Position numbers and translations under genes: made by a program. 64,000 bases of DNA. Origin: Silene latifolia (Eukaryota; Streptophyta; Magnoliopsida; Caryophyllales; Caryophyllaceae). Where the stretch lies: contig NC_133528.1 in assembly GCF_048544455.1 (NCBI RefSeq), positions 46,460,002 through 46,524,001 on the forward strand, in the 5' to 3' direction. Numbering within the stretch: the stretch's first letter is position 1; each line of letters begins with the position of its first letter. This document shows, piece by piece, positions 34,041-46,450 of the stretch. The notes beneath the pieces were generated by a model. The model was not told the origin of the DNA. It searched no databases and saw only the letters and a program-made list of their open reading frames with translations.

Positions 34041-36450
34041 ATGGACTCCAAGTATCTTAAGTGTCCCGTCTTTGATGGGAAGAATTATGGACTTTGGAAA
34101 AACATGATGACACACTATGTGAAAGGACACGATTGGGAGTGCTGGAAGATCATACAAATGGACCGAATAAAATTCTGGTCGGATCTACTAAAGGCACTAC
34201 CTATGAGAAAAAGGAAGAAGACTATGTGGAGGCTGATTACAACAAAGCTGAGAAAAACTAGAAAGCGATAAGCCTGTTACAAAACGGCATGACATCTAAT
34301 GAATTCGATCGTTTTTCTTCTTATACCTCGGCCAAGGAAATATAGGACGGTCTTGAATTAGCTTATGAAGGAATGACAATCGTTAAGAAATATCGTATTG
34401 ACTTGCTGATTCAAAAATATGAGCTCTTTATAATGGAGCCAAACGAATCTCTTGATAGCATGTCTGCACGATTTTCTAGCATCATAAATGAATTAAAAAT
34501 CTTGGTAGGAAGTTGAGTTTGAGGACATTGCTAGAAAAGTCCTTAGGAGTCTGACCAAAAAGTGGCGTCCTAAGGTGACGACAATGGAGGAATCAAGAGA
34601 TCTTACTTCCTTGTCTTATCATGAACTTATTGGAGCTCTCATGGCTCACGAGATTGTCCTAGATAACGACGATGCTGAGCCAAGTAAAAAAAAAAAAATG
34701 GCTCTTCATACATCAGAAAGTGAAAAGGTTGAATCTGACATTGAGGACGAGACGGTTTTGTTTGCCAAACGTTTCAGAAAGAAAATATTTAGAAATAAGC
34801 AAACAAAGCCTTCCTATAAAAATAAATCCTTCAATAAGAAAGCAACCGAGTAAACAACGTCTTTCATCAATAGAGGATGCTTCAAGTGTGGAGATTCTAG
34901 TCATATGATCAAGGACCGTCCCACATGGGAGAAAATCAAGGACAATACTAAACGTGAAAAGACCAAAAATGAATTTAAACAAGTCATGTTAGCCTCGTGT
35001 TGGGGAGACCTCAACATAGAAGATAACGAAGGGTCTGAAGATGAAGAAGTTGCCAATCTATGCCTAAGCAACGTCAGTCTTGACTTGATTTCGGACAATG
35101 ACGATGACATCATCAGTTCAAAGTCTGAGTATTGTCTTCTAGGTGAATCTGACTCGGAAAATGAAGAAGAAGAGGTAAGTTATCTTGAACTTAAAAAACA
35201 AGTTAAAAAGTAACCTAAGAGTGCGTTGATAGAATACTTCGAGCAATCTCTTGATAAGTGTCACGAACAAGATCTAGAATTAAATGATTTGAAAGAACAA
35301 ATTCTAGATATTGCTGAGGAGAATCATCTTCTAAAGGCTAAAGCCAAGAAGCTTAAATCTAAAGTTACAGCTAATATAACCACAACTTCAGATTCGACAA
35401 ATGCTGAGAAAAAGGTTCTTGAGTCGAAAGTTATAGCTAATGAAGCTATAACCTCAGAACTAAAACTCAACATTAAGCATCTTCAAGCCAAAGTTATAGC
35501 TAATGAAGCTATAACTTTAGAGTTGAGAAAAGTCAAAGAGCTTCTTAAATCTGAAGCTACAGCTAGAGAAGCTATAATTTCAGATCAAAAGAAGGAAATT
35601 GATTCTCTAAATCAGCCATTGAAAGAATCTAAAGCTCTATTATCCGATACTAAGAAATTACATTCGGAGATGGTACGAGTTCTTAATAAAAGATTCCAGG
35701 ATTTTCGTGACAACTATGAAGAGAATAATCCCTCTAAAGATGTTGAGCTGGATCATCCCAAATGTTTAAAACAAATTCAATCTTTAAAGGATTTGCTCTT
35801 ACATGATAGAAAGGTTCATGATAAATGGGAAGGAAGCACAAAAGTCCTAAATTTTCTAACTGAGCAATCAGACAACAATATGAAAATGGGTTTAGAACAT
35901 GATTGCTATGGTGGCAGAGACCACTCTAAATGCAAATCAACTCCTTCCGAACAAGATTTCAGGAAGAGAAAATATGTAAATTTAACTGAATACTTGATTT
36001 GTAATTATTGTGGTCATACGGGACACATTAAAGACAACTGTGTTAAACGCATGCAAGATTTACGAAAAGGCCTTCAATTTGTTAAAACGTCTAACACAGT
36101 AGTTGAAGAAGACGATATTGCCATAGACGAATCTAACTTGAATGAAGAAAGAAATAATGACTCCGTTGGCTCTATGATATTAGCTTTGACTACAAGAAAA
36201 CGACCAATGAATCTAGACAAGCAAAAAAGCCTAAAGAGTCTTATAAGACTAAGGCTCCCCCTAAACAACCTGAAAAGCAATCACGTGAAACACCTAGATA
36301 TTACCCTAAGACTAGGACACCTCCAATTCAAAACCAATCGTCTATCAAACGAAAAACCATTAGACAAGTTTGCGTTAGAAAAGATCTAATCTTTAGGGTG
36401 ACTAACATTAAAGGACACAACCTTACTTGGGTACCTAAAAATTGTGTCTA
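34041..36450 (+). pseudogene. Element E Gag, Sirevirus type, broken
   Basis: It starts MDSKYLKCPVFDGKNYGLWK at 34041 and is broken by frameshifts and stops near 34270, 34515, 34851 and 35211. The longest open piece, 35226-36389, is a Glu/Lys-rich coiled coil. It has repeats built on VIANEAITSEL, then the zinc knuckle CNYCGHTGHIKDNC. The nucleotide basis of the repeats is an inverted repeat GTTATAGC-N7-GCTATAAC, at 35430 and 35493 with decayed copies at 35364 and 35556, spaced 66, 63 and 63 bp. The tail TWVPKNCV ends at about 36450. Confidence 0.85.
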
Positions 36451-37773
36451 ATCATTTTGCAGGTTGTGTTGAAAGAAAATAATTTATGGTATCTTAGGTG
36501 TTCAAGGCATGAATGGAGATATAAATCTATTTCTTTCACTTGAGCCCTTTGATGGAGGTAAGGTTACTTTTGGAGATAACAAGAAAGGTAAGGTTGTTGG
36601 TGTTGGTAAGGTTGGTATTTCCACTTCTCATGCTATTAGTGATGTTTATCTTGTTAGAGGACTCAAGCATAATCTACTCAGTATTTCTCAATTATGTGAC
36701 AAGGGAAATAATGTTGTTTTTAATTCGGATACTTGTTGTATAATAATTGAAGGAACAAGTAGTATCTTTTTTAAGGTCATCGTAAAAGGAATGTTTATAT
36801 GATTGATTTAAATGCAATTCCTACTAACTCGTTTACATGCATGAAGGCTACTTTAGATGATCCGTGTTTGTGGCATAAGTGGTTTGCCCACATTAGCTCG
36901 ACAATACTTAACAAACTCATGAAATAGGATTTGGTTGAAGGGTTGCCACCAATCAAATTTGATCAAGAAACGCTATGTGACTCGTGTGCTCGATGCAAAC
37001 ATGTGAGATCATCGTTCAAACCAAAGAGAGTGGTAAGCATGAAAGAACCACTGAAACTAGTAGAAATGGATCTGTGTGGCCCAATGAAGGTAAGAAGTAG
37101 AGGTGGATCCAGGTATGTTTTTATTCTAGTTGACGACTACTCAAGGTATGTTTGGCCTCTCTTTCTAAATTCAAAAGATGAAACTTTCGATGAATTTGTA
37201 GTTCTAATGAAGCTTGCCCAAAACAAGTATAAATCAAAGTTAGTTTCTATACGTACGGATCACTGCACCGAATTTGATAATCATGCCTTTATATAATTTT
37301 GTAGGGAAAATGGTGTTGGACATAACTTTTCTGCACCATGAACCCCACAAAAAAATGGTGTTGTTGAACGTATGAATAGAACACTGGAGGATATGGCACA
37401 CACTATGTTATTGTGTAGTGGTCTACCTCGTAATTTTTGGGCTGAGACTATTAGTACTGCATGTTATGTTCATAATCAAGCTTTGATTAGGCCTATCATT
37501 AAGAAGACTCCATATGAGCTTCTAAGAGGACGAAAAGCTAATATATCTCATCTTTGTTGCATCGGGAGCAAATGCTTTGTCCATAACAATGGCAAAAACC
37601 GCTTCAGCAAATTTGATCCCAGAAGTGACTAAGCTATTTTCGTTGGATACTCTAATCATAGTAAGGCATACAAAGTTTTTAATAAAAGAACTTTATGTAA
37701 CGAGGAAAGTGTTCATGTTATTTTTGATGAGAATAATACGTTTGATAAAGCTGGACAGGATGAGGAAGAAGAT
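36451..37773 (+). pseudogene. Element E protease and integrase, broken
   Basis: The protease has lost its active site: the reading passes from WYL directly to R-CSRH, so the Asp-Ser-Gly of the retropepsin motif is deleted at about 36490-36500, and a 2-bp loss shifts the frame. Downstream VTFGDNKKGKVVG and LKHNLLSISQLCDKG are intact. Integrase shows CDSCARCKHVR, MDLCGPMKVRS, RTDHCTEFDN and NGVVERMNRTLEDMA with stops at 36928, 37296, 37341 and 37632. The Glu of NGVVER and the Asp residues are present, but the gene is plainly dead. Confidence 0.85.
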
Positions 37774-39477
37774 TTGAACGAAACTGATTTTCGTCTATCT
37801 AGAGGTGATCTCCCAGAGCTGGATGAGAAAGATAAAGAAATTGAAGGCACAAATGACGAACGTAGAAATCCTTCAAATGAAAAGGGAAAGAGAGCTGAGG
37901 TTATAGTTGATGATACTATAACTTCCTCTCAAGACAAGAACTTGGAAACTGAATTTATACCTGATGAAGCTATAACTTCAAATCCAAACCAAGGTAGAGA
38001 ATCTAGTGTTATACCTGGATCTACTATAAGCCAAGGATTAAATTTAGGGGGAACACTTCTTGGATCCCAATCATTTAAAGAAGGTGATCCCAATTCAAAT
38101 GACATTGATGCGTTTTCAGTCTCTAAGAAATGGAGATATAAAGACTCTCATCCCATGGAGAACATTCTTGGAAACTTAAGGAGAGGTGTTCAGACTCGTA
38201 GAGGATTGAACAACTTTTGTTCTTTCTACTCTTTTCTCTCCACCATTGAACCAACCAATATCAATGAAGCCCTTGCTAAATCAGATTGGATCGTTGCCAT
38301 GCAAGAAGAATTGCAACAATTCGAAAGGAATAAAGTTGGGCACTTGGTTCCTAGACCAAGAGATAGATCTGTTATTGGGACAAGATGGGTATTTAGAAAG
38401 AAGCTAGATGATACGAGGGTTATAGTACGGAACAAAGATAGATTGGTTGTACAAAGATACAATCAACAAGAAGAGATTGATTATGACGAGACCTTCGCTC
38501 CCGTCGCTCGTCTAGAGGCTATCAGATTATTAATAACCTTTGCAGCTCACAAAGGAATAAAACTATATCAAATGGACGTTAAGACTGCATTCCTTAACGG
38601 TTATTTGAACTGCATTCCTTAACGGTTATTTGAACGAAGAAGTCTTTGAAGAGCAACCCCTTGGATTGCTGAATAGCAAGTTTAAAAACCACGTTTATAA
38701 ATTAGACAAAGCGTTATATGGTTTGAAACAAGCTCCTCGAGCTTGGTAAGACAGATTATCAAAATTTCTGCTTGAAAGCAATTTTAAGAGAGGATGTGTT
38801 GACAAGACCTTGTTTCTAAAATCTGAAGATTCTGATTTATTAGTTGTGCAAATTTATGTTGATGATATCATTTTTGGTTCAACTAATGATAAATAGTGCA
38901 AGTATTTTTCAGATTTGATGACCTCAGAATTTGAAATGAGCATGATGGGAGAACTCAAATTCTTCCTTGGACTTCACATTCAACAAACTAATGAAGGCAT
39001 CATGATTCACCAGCAAAAATACATCAATGAACTAATCAGAAAATTTGGAATGGAATATTCTCATTCTATGTCCACTCCTATGGTCACAGATAAGAAATTG
39101 ACATTAGACGAAGATATTATGAAATAACTTACCGAGGTATGATTGGTTCACTTCTTTATTTAACTGCCAGCCGTCCAGATATTATGTTTAGTGTATGCGT
39201 GTGTGCTCGATTTCAATCGTGCCCTAAATAATCGCATATGATAGCAGTTAAGAGAATCTTGAGGTATTTAATTCGTACCTCCAAATTATATCTGTGGTAT
39301 CCTCTTGGATGCATCTTTGATCTCACAGGGTATTCAGAAGCATACTACGTAGGCTGCTCGCTTGATAGAAAAATTACTCCAGGAATCGCTACGTTTGTTG
39401 GACCGTGTATCATAACATGGGGGTCAAAGAAGCAAAATTCAGTCGCCTTCTACTGCTGAAGCCGAATATATTGCTGC
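37774..39477 (+). pseudogene. Element E reverse transcriptase and RNase H, first part
   Basis: A low-complexity linker (37774-38120) carries three more inverted repeats of the GTTATA...TATAAC type at 37900, 37954 and 38008 (54-bp spacing). RT begins [15 protein letters not shown] and continues with [17 protein letters not shown] and [13 protein letters not shown] perfect 25-bp tandem duplication (38585-38609 and 38610-38634) then shifts the frame. The rest includes [12 protein letters not shown], a stop, YVDDIIFGSTN, and GELKFFLGLHIQQTNEGI. RNase H is cut at 39477 by element F and resumes at 47975. Confidence 0.88.
39473..39477 (+). repeat. Target site duplication of element F, left copy (GCTGC)
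   Basis: GCTGC before the LTR start TGATACCCG, repeated at 47970-47974. Removing F and one copy restores E's RNase H frame (YIAAALVCSQLL). Confidence 0.95.
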
Positions 39478-40996
39478 TGATACCCGTCGTTGTGAGTACC
39501 AAAAATAAAATTTATAATACCGATTAAAACTAACAGAAGCTAGTGGTAACAGGGTCGAACCACAGAGAGGCAGATGTAATTTCTAGCTGTTTTAATTTCG
39601 GTCTTTAGGTAACAAATATGTGGGGGTTTTGATTTGATTTGGTCTATACTAATGGCAATAAAAGACAGTAAACTAAATAAACGGATGAAAACAGATATTA
39701 AAAGGGTGCAAGGATGGTCGGTTCACTGTAGTTTCGGCGGCAGCAAACTAGGTAGGTCTAAAACAAACACGTGAGACGGGAAAACAAGAGGTCCTCTCGG
39801 TCCACTCTCACAGGTAGCATCTTTCGATCTCGCTACAAGTCCCTAATATCACTAATACTGACTTTCGTCCTGAAAAGTGACTAAAAATCTAAACTTTACC
39901 TATCTTTCGATCTTAGCATAGTTTAGTCATTTCAATTGGTAGTCTAACAACTTTCCCTATCTTTCGATCTAATGGGTCAGTCATATACTAAGCATTCAAC
40001 TAGTCGCATGCATTCGATTCGTCAAATATAACAATTAAAACAATTAAAACGAAATAAAACTCACGAGGTCAGTCGATCGACCAGGTAGGGCGGTCGATCG
40101 ACCAACACGCGATTTCAGGTCTACATAATTCTACGCCGCCTAACCTACAGATCCCCTACATCCTAGCACGATAAATTTAGCTACTCATACTAGGAACGAT
40201 AACAACGATAAATTTGACTAAATAATCTACTGAATTCATGCTTGAAACGATTAAATGAACGATTAACATAAAACAATAAATTGGCTTCGGGAGATCTAAC
40301 TTAGCAATTCTATACTACGAATGAGAAAAATAAACGAAATATCAGAACAGAAGAATACCGCGTATAGGAATTGTAGAGGAAAGATCAAACCCGATTGCAA
40401 AAGAGACTTTATTAATCCAAATAACCTAAACTAATGTTTGTATAGAACTAATGATAAAACTTAGATTAAAGCTTGATCAAAACGGGAACGTAACTTTTGT
40501 AAACTAGGTTACGTTATAAAGAAAAAGTACGCAACTCTTATTCCTAAACCTAGTGTATAATGGGCTTCCAACTTCTCGATCTTTTGATTCACGTCAGAAT
40601 TAGCGGCTTGGTCGATCGACTATGCAAGGCAGTCGATCGACTGCTCTTCGCTGAACAGTAGCTACTGGAACTCGTGGTCTGGTCGATCGACTATGGGCAT
40701 CAGTCGATCGACTGAAGTAGCTGATACTTGACTTCTAACTTCTCGTGGATTTGTCTTTCGGGCCTCGAAATGCGCACCAAGCTCGTTCCTTGAGTAAATA
40801 CTTCACGTCAAATACTATGCAAGGTACTCGGGGACGGATTTAGCTCAATTTCTACCCATTTCCGCATAAATCTGCAGTATTACATAAAAATACGAAAGTA
40901 GACGAAATGGGGCAAATAGTAGCATAAAACTACATAAATGAGCTCTGCAATGCGTGTAAAATAGGGCGTAAAACAACATATTTAGGACACGCATCA
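39478..40996 (-). repeat. Element F 3' LTR
   Basis: Plus-strand ends TGATACC...CGCATCA. Palindrome pairs at 40071/40092, 40610/40631 and 40681/40702, each 21 bp apart. Confidence 0.95.
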
Positions 40997-43249
40997 AACT
41001 TCCCCAAACCAAACCCTTGCTTGTCCCCAAGCAAGAACTAGACTCGATCTAAAGCCTAATTGGAACGAGTTCAATCTCAGAGCGAAATGCAACATGTAAA
41101 GCCTAAACCAATTTAATGCAATAACCAACAATCAATTAGCAAATGAATCATGCAAACGAGTTATGGAGTCGTTAAAAACTGCTGAACCGTCAACTGTAGA
41201 GACTTATCAAATTGGACTCTCACGGGTCGCTCAAATCACTCAAATAAGCACAAGGTGAATTTTTGTAAAGACAGAATGAAGTAATTTTGTAGTGACACTC
41301 ACCTAACTACGACCTATAAGAACATGCCTGCAATCTAATATGAAAGTAATCTCTACAACCGTACATATGCATTCCAACCGAACAGATGACCATGACACAT
41401 GCCGAGGTATATATATATATGGATATGTGAGGTAATGGGTAAGAAGAGGCAAAACATTTATGGGAATTAGGAGGTATAGGCGGCCAAGCTAGTACCTAAA
41501 CAGAACCATATGACAACATCCAACTTCTTGCTCATAATCAACAATAAAACCCGGTGCTAATAGCAAGCACAAATCTCGCAATCTCCATAATAATAAATCA
41601 ATCAACTCCCCATAAGATATAAATGCAACATGGGAGCAAAAATCGCCAAATAATAAGGACTTTAAATTATGCGAATTGATTTCTTTCTTTTTCTTCTCGG
41701 GATGCAGTCGATCGACCAATGATGCCAGTCGATCGACCACTTCTACAGTACAGAACTCTTTTTTTTCTTTTTCGAATCATTTTGTCTTTTTTTTTTCTTT
41801 TCTATTCTTCATTCCTTTTTCCTTCTTCCCAACTTCATCTCAAATGAGCATATGCCACCAAAAACGAAGTAACAATCCCAAGAACGTAAACTACTAGCTT
41901 GACAAGGGCAGGCTAAGTGTAGGATGTGGTTAACGGGACAAAAAGGCTATTTCTGGCAGTGTGGAGCTTATGGGCAAAAAGAACAAAGGGGTGACCTCTT
42001 CCACATGTGTCAGCTAACCACAAACCGAATGCATACAGGTATTAAGCAGATTAAGTTCATATTTATGCAAATTTATGTAACATGTCTCATAAGGAGTAAC
42101 TACTCACATTCCTAAATAAACCGGTCATAGATGTCACTAGTTATAGGCTCTAAATCTCATAAATATGATGTAGTTTGCCAAAAATTTAAGTCAAGTCTCA
42201 AGTTCAGCAAATAAATTAACGAAAACTCGTAAACTGTGCATATACGATTCTACTAATAACATGTTAATTAGCAAGGCTTAGGCATAAACAAATGCAAATG
42301 CAATGTCATCATTGAAATACTACCGTTCCGACTCGACCTATATGCTAAAATAAACGTGCATTTTTTTGAAATTTTTGAAATTGTTCAATTTTTCAATTTT
42401 TTTTGATATTTTTGTATATATGAGAGAAATGAAAAAAACATATGCAAAAACGAAATGTAAACGTGAAACAGAAATGCAATAAAACATATGCAAATGCGAC
42501 GCAAAACCCTTCCCCAAACCAAATCACACAATGTCCCCATTGTGCAAAATCATGTAATGAAGTAAAAAGGGAAATGGGAATTTGTGTTAAATAAATAAAT
42601 AAGACGTGAAATAAGGACTCGGAAACTCACAAGACTTTAAGCGCAGCAAAAGGAAACCTCCCCAAACTAGCGTGAGCTAGGAGGTTTTAGTAGCTAGCAG
42701 TGCTACCAATAAGTACCTGAAAAGACAACATATACCACGCGTAATCTCGAGAAAATAAAGTTGGGACGGTAAAATTATGTGCGGAAATGAGAAAACGGAA
42801 GAAATCAGAAATTAAGCGGAGAATAAAGTGAAGGGAATACTCCCTGAACTCCGCAAATCGATCAAACACAGCAGGGGAATGATCGAAAATAGGTACAGCA
42901 GCGAGCAACGGTCGATCGACCAACTCACTTAGTCGATCGACCAGGTGAACAGGAACAGAAGCTCCTGGTAATCGCAACCCAGTCGATCGACCATAGGAGG
43001 CAGTCGATCGGCTCGCTTACCTGCTGGAACTTCCTGATTTCGTCTAATTAGCTCAATAACTTGAGCTATCAAGGTCTATAAACCTGCAAATACACATAAT
43101 AACGCGCCCAAAATTGCGCAAAACCCAAAGTATCCGACTAAAGTATTTAAAAATGCTAAGCAAACGAAATAAAATGCGAAGTCTCGCGCACAAAAAAAAC
43201 GATTAATAGTCTTAAAAGGCAATAAAATGTTTGTAAAGCATGTGATCAA
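40997..43249 (-). other. Element F 3' noncoding region and polypurine tract
   Basis: The polypurine tract is at 40997-41030 (minus strand GGGGACAAGCAAGGG, then GGTTTGGGGAAGTT). The region is collinear with C 16082-18349. It has palindrome pairs at 41706/41727, 42910/42931 and 42981/43002. The hairpin CACAATG-GGGA-CATTGTG (minus strand, near 42527-42544) with the adjacent purine-rich GGTTTGGGGAAGG is conserved with C. No gene is visible. Confidence 0.8.
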
Positions 43250-44605
43250 CTAGTAGTTGATCAAGAATGGCCATGGAATGGCCCACTTAGTCGGCTTCTG
43301 GCTACAAGAGGTAGCATCAACAGTGCTCATCTTCTCAGTTGCACTCTTCTCAACTCCGACATCCGCAGAACTCAACGGATCAACATGTCGGACATCTTCC
43401 CACTCAATGACCTCCTCTAGCTCGTCAGAATCCAAATCGGAATCCGTCACTTTGACTGGCTCATCATCGGGCTCCTCATCCGTGCCATAGCTAAGGCATC
43501 CTAGACCGCCTCTTTAAACTATTGGCTCCTTCACAGCTGGAGCAACATGCGGCTCTTCCTTCCCCAAACCAGCTCTTGCAATATCCGAAACAGAAGAATC
43601 TTCCTCCAATTTGCTCCCAATCTGGGGCGGAGGTGTCACAACAAGAATAGGCATATCAAGAAGCACAAAATATGATTTCTTTTCAGAAACCGTATTACAA
43701 GTCACGGGCCACATGGGGGCTTTCTTCTTAGCTGTTTGGGCAAAGACAATAGAATGCTTTCCTACTTTGAAGGTCAAAGTCCCTGAGCCTACATCTATGA
43801 CTGCACCAGCAGTGTGCAGAAAGGGTCTACCCAATATGATAGGGATGTGAGCATCCTCGGGCATATCAAGTACAACGAAGTCAACAGGGAAGAAAAACTT
43901 TCCTATTTGCACAGGAATGTCCTCTAAGACTCCTATTGGCTGGACCGCAGAACTATCAGCCATCTGTACTGTTATATCGGTGACTGCAAACCTAGTCAAT
44001 TTCAATTTCCTAGCTAGACTCAAACGCATTACACTTATACTGGCTCCTAGGTCACATAATGCCTTCTCAATTGAGAAGGTACCAATATTACAAGGAACGG
44101 AGAAGCTACATGGGTCAGCTAATTTATGTGGTGCAGTATGGGTCAAATAAGAGCATGACTCTTCTGTTAGTGCGACAGTATGCACAGTTTCAAGTGACTT
44201 CTTCTTAGAAAAAAGTTGTTTCATGAATTTCATGTAAGCAGGCACTTAATTGACTAACTCAAGAAAAGGAACTTGCATATTTAAGCTACGAATAACATTT
44301 TCAAACTTATTAAATGATACATGTTCCTTCGTCGGCACCGATCTCTCCGGATAAGGAGCTGTAAGAAGTAACTTAGCCCTCTCCTCTAAATCTCGCATGC
44401 CGGCATCGGTGGACTTAGGCTGAAAGTCCACAACCTTCTCCTTGTTGTAGCTTGACCCTTCTTCAGACCGTCTCAAATGTGAACCATTAATCGACATAGG
44501 GTCGTATTTCGGAACCGGGACTGACCCATCAGCGTTCGGGTCTCGCCTCAATGTTTTCGGGGCAGTCGTACCCCGAAACAAGTGGTCCCTTAGGTTATCG
44601 GGCAT
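43250..44605 (-). pseudogene. Aspartic protease region of element F gag-pro
   Basis: Same frame as gag throughout. Active-site segment CDLGASISVM and IPIILGRPFLHTAGA are intact. In-frame stops stand at 44248-44246 and 43516-43514. Both are TAA where element C reads CAA (Gln), so each is a single C-to-T change. The acidic tail ends PTKWAIPWPFLINY at 43250, as in C. No frameshift separates it from gag. The linker upstream (about 44640-44745) holds palindrome pairs 44642/44663 and 44714/44735. Confidence 0.9.
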
Positions 44606-46324
44606 TGGAGGACGAAATTGTGCATTATCAGCAGCGGCCTCAGTCGATCGACCATGTTGCTCAGTTGATCGACTGAGTTCTACAGTTCCAGAAGCTGTTT
44701 CTCTGCGTGCTTCAGTCGATCGACCGGGTGTATCACTCGATCAACTGATATACCTGGTAGTCGCCTTTTTCTTGCTATTATTCGTCACAGCTTTGTTCTT
44801 GCTCGGTTCCGCCTCATCCTTTTCAGCGACATCCTCAACCATGGCGGGCCCATCAAGGGTAGACCCACTCCTCAAAGTAATGGCATTAAGGGTCTCCTTT
44901 TGATCAGTTTGTGTGGGTAAATGTCCCGGAGCTCGAGTTGTATTCTTGCTAGCCAATTGAGCAATTTGGCTCTCCAACATCTTCATCCCGGCCTCTCTAG
45001 CTTGGGATTCTTTCAGCAACAAATTCTTCAACTCATTGAAATCGGAACCTTGGGCTTGTTGCTGCTTCTGTGGGACATACGGAGGCTTTTGGTACTGTTG
45101 TTGCTTATGAGGGGGCACATAGTTCTACTGCTGCTGCTGCTGTGGAGGTGGAGTTGGATTTAGGACATTCTGGCTAGTCCACCTCAAGTTAGGATGGACA
45201 TTCGGCTCATAATAGGTGTTTGTCTGCCTATAATGTGGAAAGGCAGCACAAGACTCAAAGGGACTAGGACAATTGTCTGAAACATGTCCCTCGGCTCCAC
45301 ATCTTTTACAGACGAAAGGACCGTCTGTCACAGCATTTACATGATAAATCCCTCCTTTTGAAGCTCCTCCCAACTCGTATTTATCAAACCTCGCCGTGAG
45401 AGCCTCTAATGCAGCTACAGAAGGAGATTCAGCAGCTCTCCTTTGATTTCCCCTGGAATTCCCATACTCAGCTTTATGGGTGGCCAAGTCATCAATGATC
45501 TTCCACCCCTTAGTCTCTCCCATGTTCTCCTGGAATCTGCCACTGGCTGCTGCATCCAAGATAACCCTCTGATCGTCATAGAGCCTATTGTAGAACTGAT
45601 TGCATAGGCTCTATTTCTCAAACCCATGATGCGGAATAGTTTGCACCAGCTTCTTGAAACGCACCCACGCCTCATGAAAATTCTCATCAGGCCCCTGTTT
45701 AAAGCTCGTGATCTGAGCTCTAATGGCATTAGTCTTCGAGGCGGAGAAATACTTCTTATAGAACGCCAAGGCCAATGAATTCAAATCGGTGATCCCATTA
45801 GCAGCTCGGTCCAGGTCCCTGTACCACTCCCTTGCAGCATCACGAAGAGAGAATATAAACATGGTTTCCTTCACCTGGTCCTGGGTCACACTGGTCGGCG
45901 GGGGTAAAGAGCAGCAATAGTTAATAAATATCTTCATATGCTTGGCTGCATCTTCATTTGTAGCTCCCCCGAATTGGTTCCTCTCAACCAAGTTGATGTA
46001 AGAAGGCTTCGGTTCGAATTTTCTATCAGCTCCCGGTAATTCGAACCCCTTATATAGATTCGCAGCTGTCGGCTCCGAGTGACTAGCTATAGTAGCTTCT
46101 TCAGCCATCTCTAGAAAATCCGGAGATGTGACGGTCTCAGCTGATGAGGTAGAAACAGGATATGAATGTGGATCCTCCTCGAACAGCTCGTTCTCGTAGT
46201 AACTAGACAGAGTACTCAGCTCTTCCTCTGTCGGCAATAATCTAGATGATCGTCTCAACTCGCGCAAAGTCTTCTCAATCTCAGGATTGAACGGTAGTAA
46301 TTCACCTCCCTGTGACCTGCGCAT
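44606..46324 (-). pseudogene. Gag of element F
   Basis: It starts MRRSQGGELLPFNPEIEKT at 46324, about 100 bp from the primer site. The capsid-type domain includes VERNQFGGATNEDAAKHM and WYRDLDRAANGI. The zinc knuckle CKRCGAEGHVSDNC is near 45300, followed by a Gln-rich stretch. Three in-frame stops interrupt it. 45613-45611 is TAG for Trp, 45127-45125 is TAG for Gln, and 44743-44741 is TGA for Arg within a palindrome. Each matches one transition relative to element C or the motif consensus. Gag plus protease form one frame of about 1024 codons. Gag would package element RNA, and enzymes must come from elsewhere. Confidence 0.92.
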
Positions 46325-46427
46325 AAGAAGAAACTACAAATAGAATATGAGAATAGTTTAAGGAACAAATGTCCCTTAAACTAAGAAATAGACTAAAATA
46401 AAACAACTAAAAATTAGAACAATTGCC

Positions 46428-46445
46428 TCCCCGGCAACGGCGCCA
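46428..46445 (-). other. Element F primer binding site, tRNA-Asp
   Basis: Minus strand TGGCGCCGTTGCCGGGGA, identical to element C's site and an exact match to the tRNA-Asp 3' complement. Confidence 0.95.
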
Positions 46446-46450
46446 AAATT

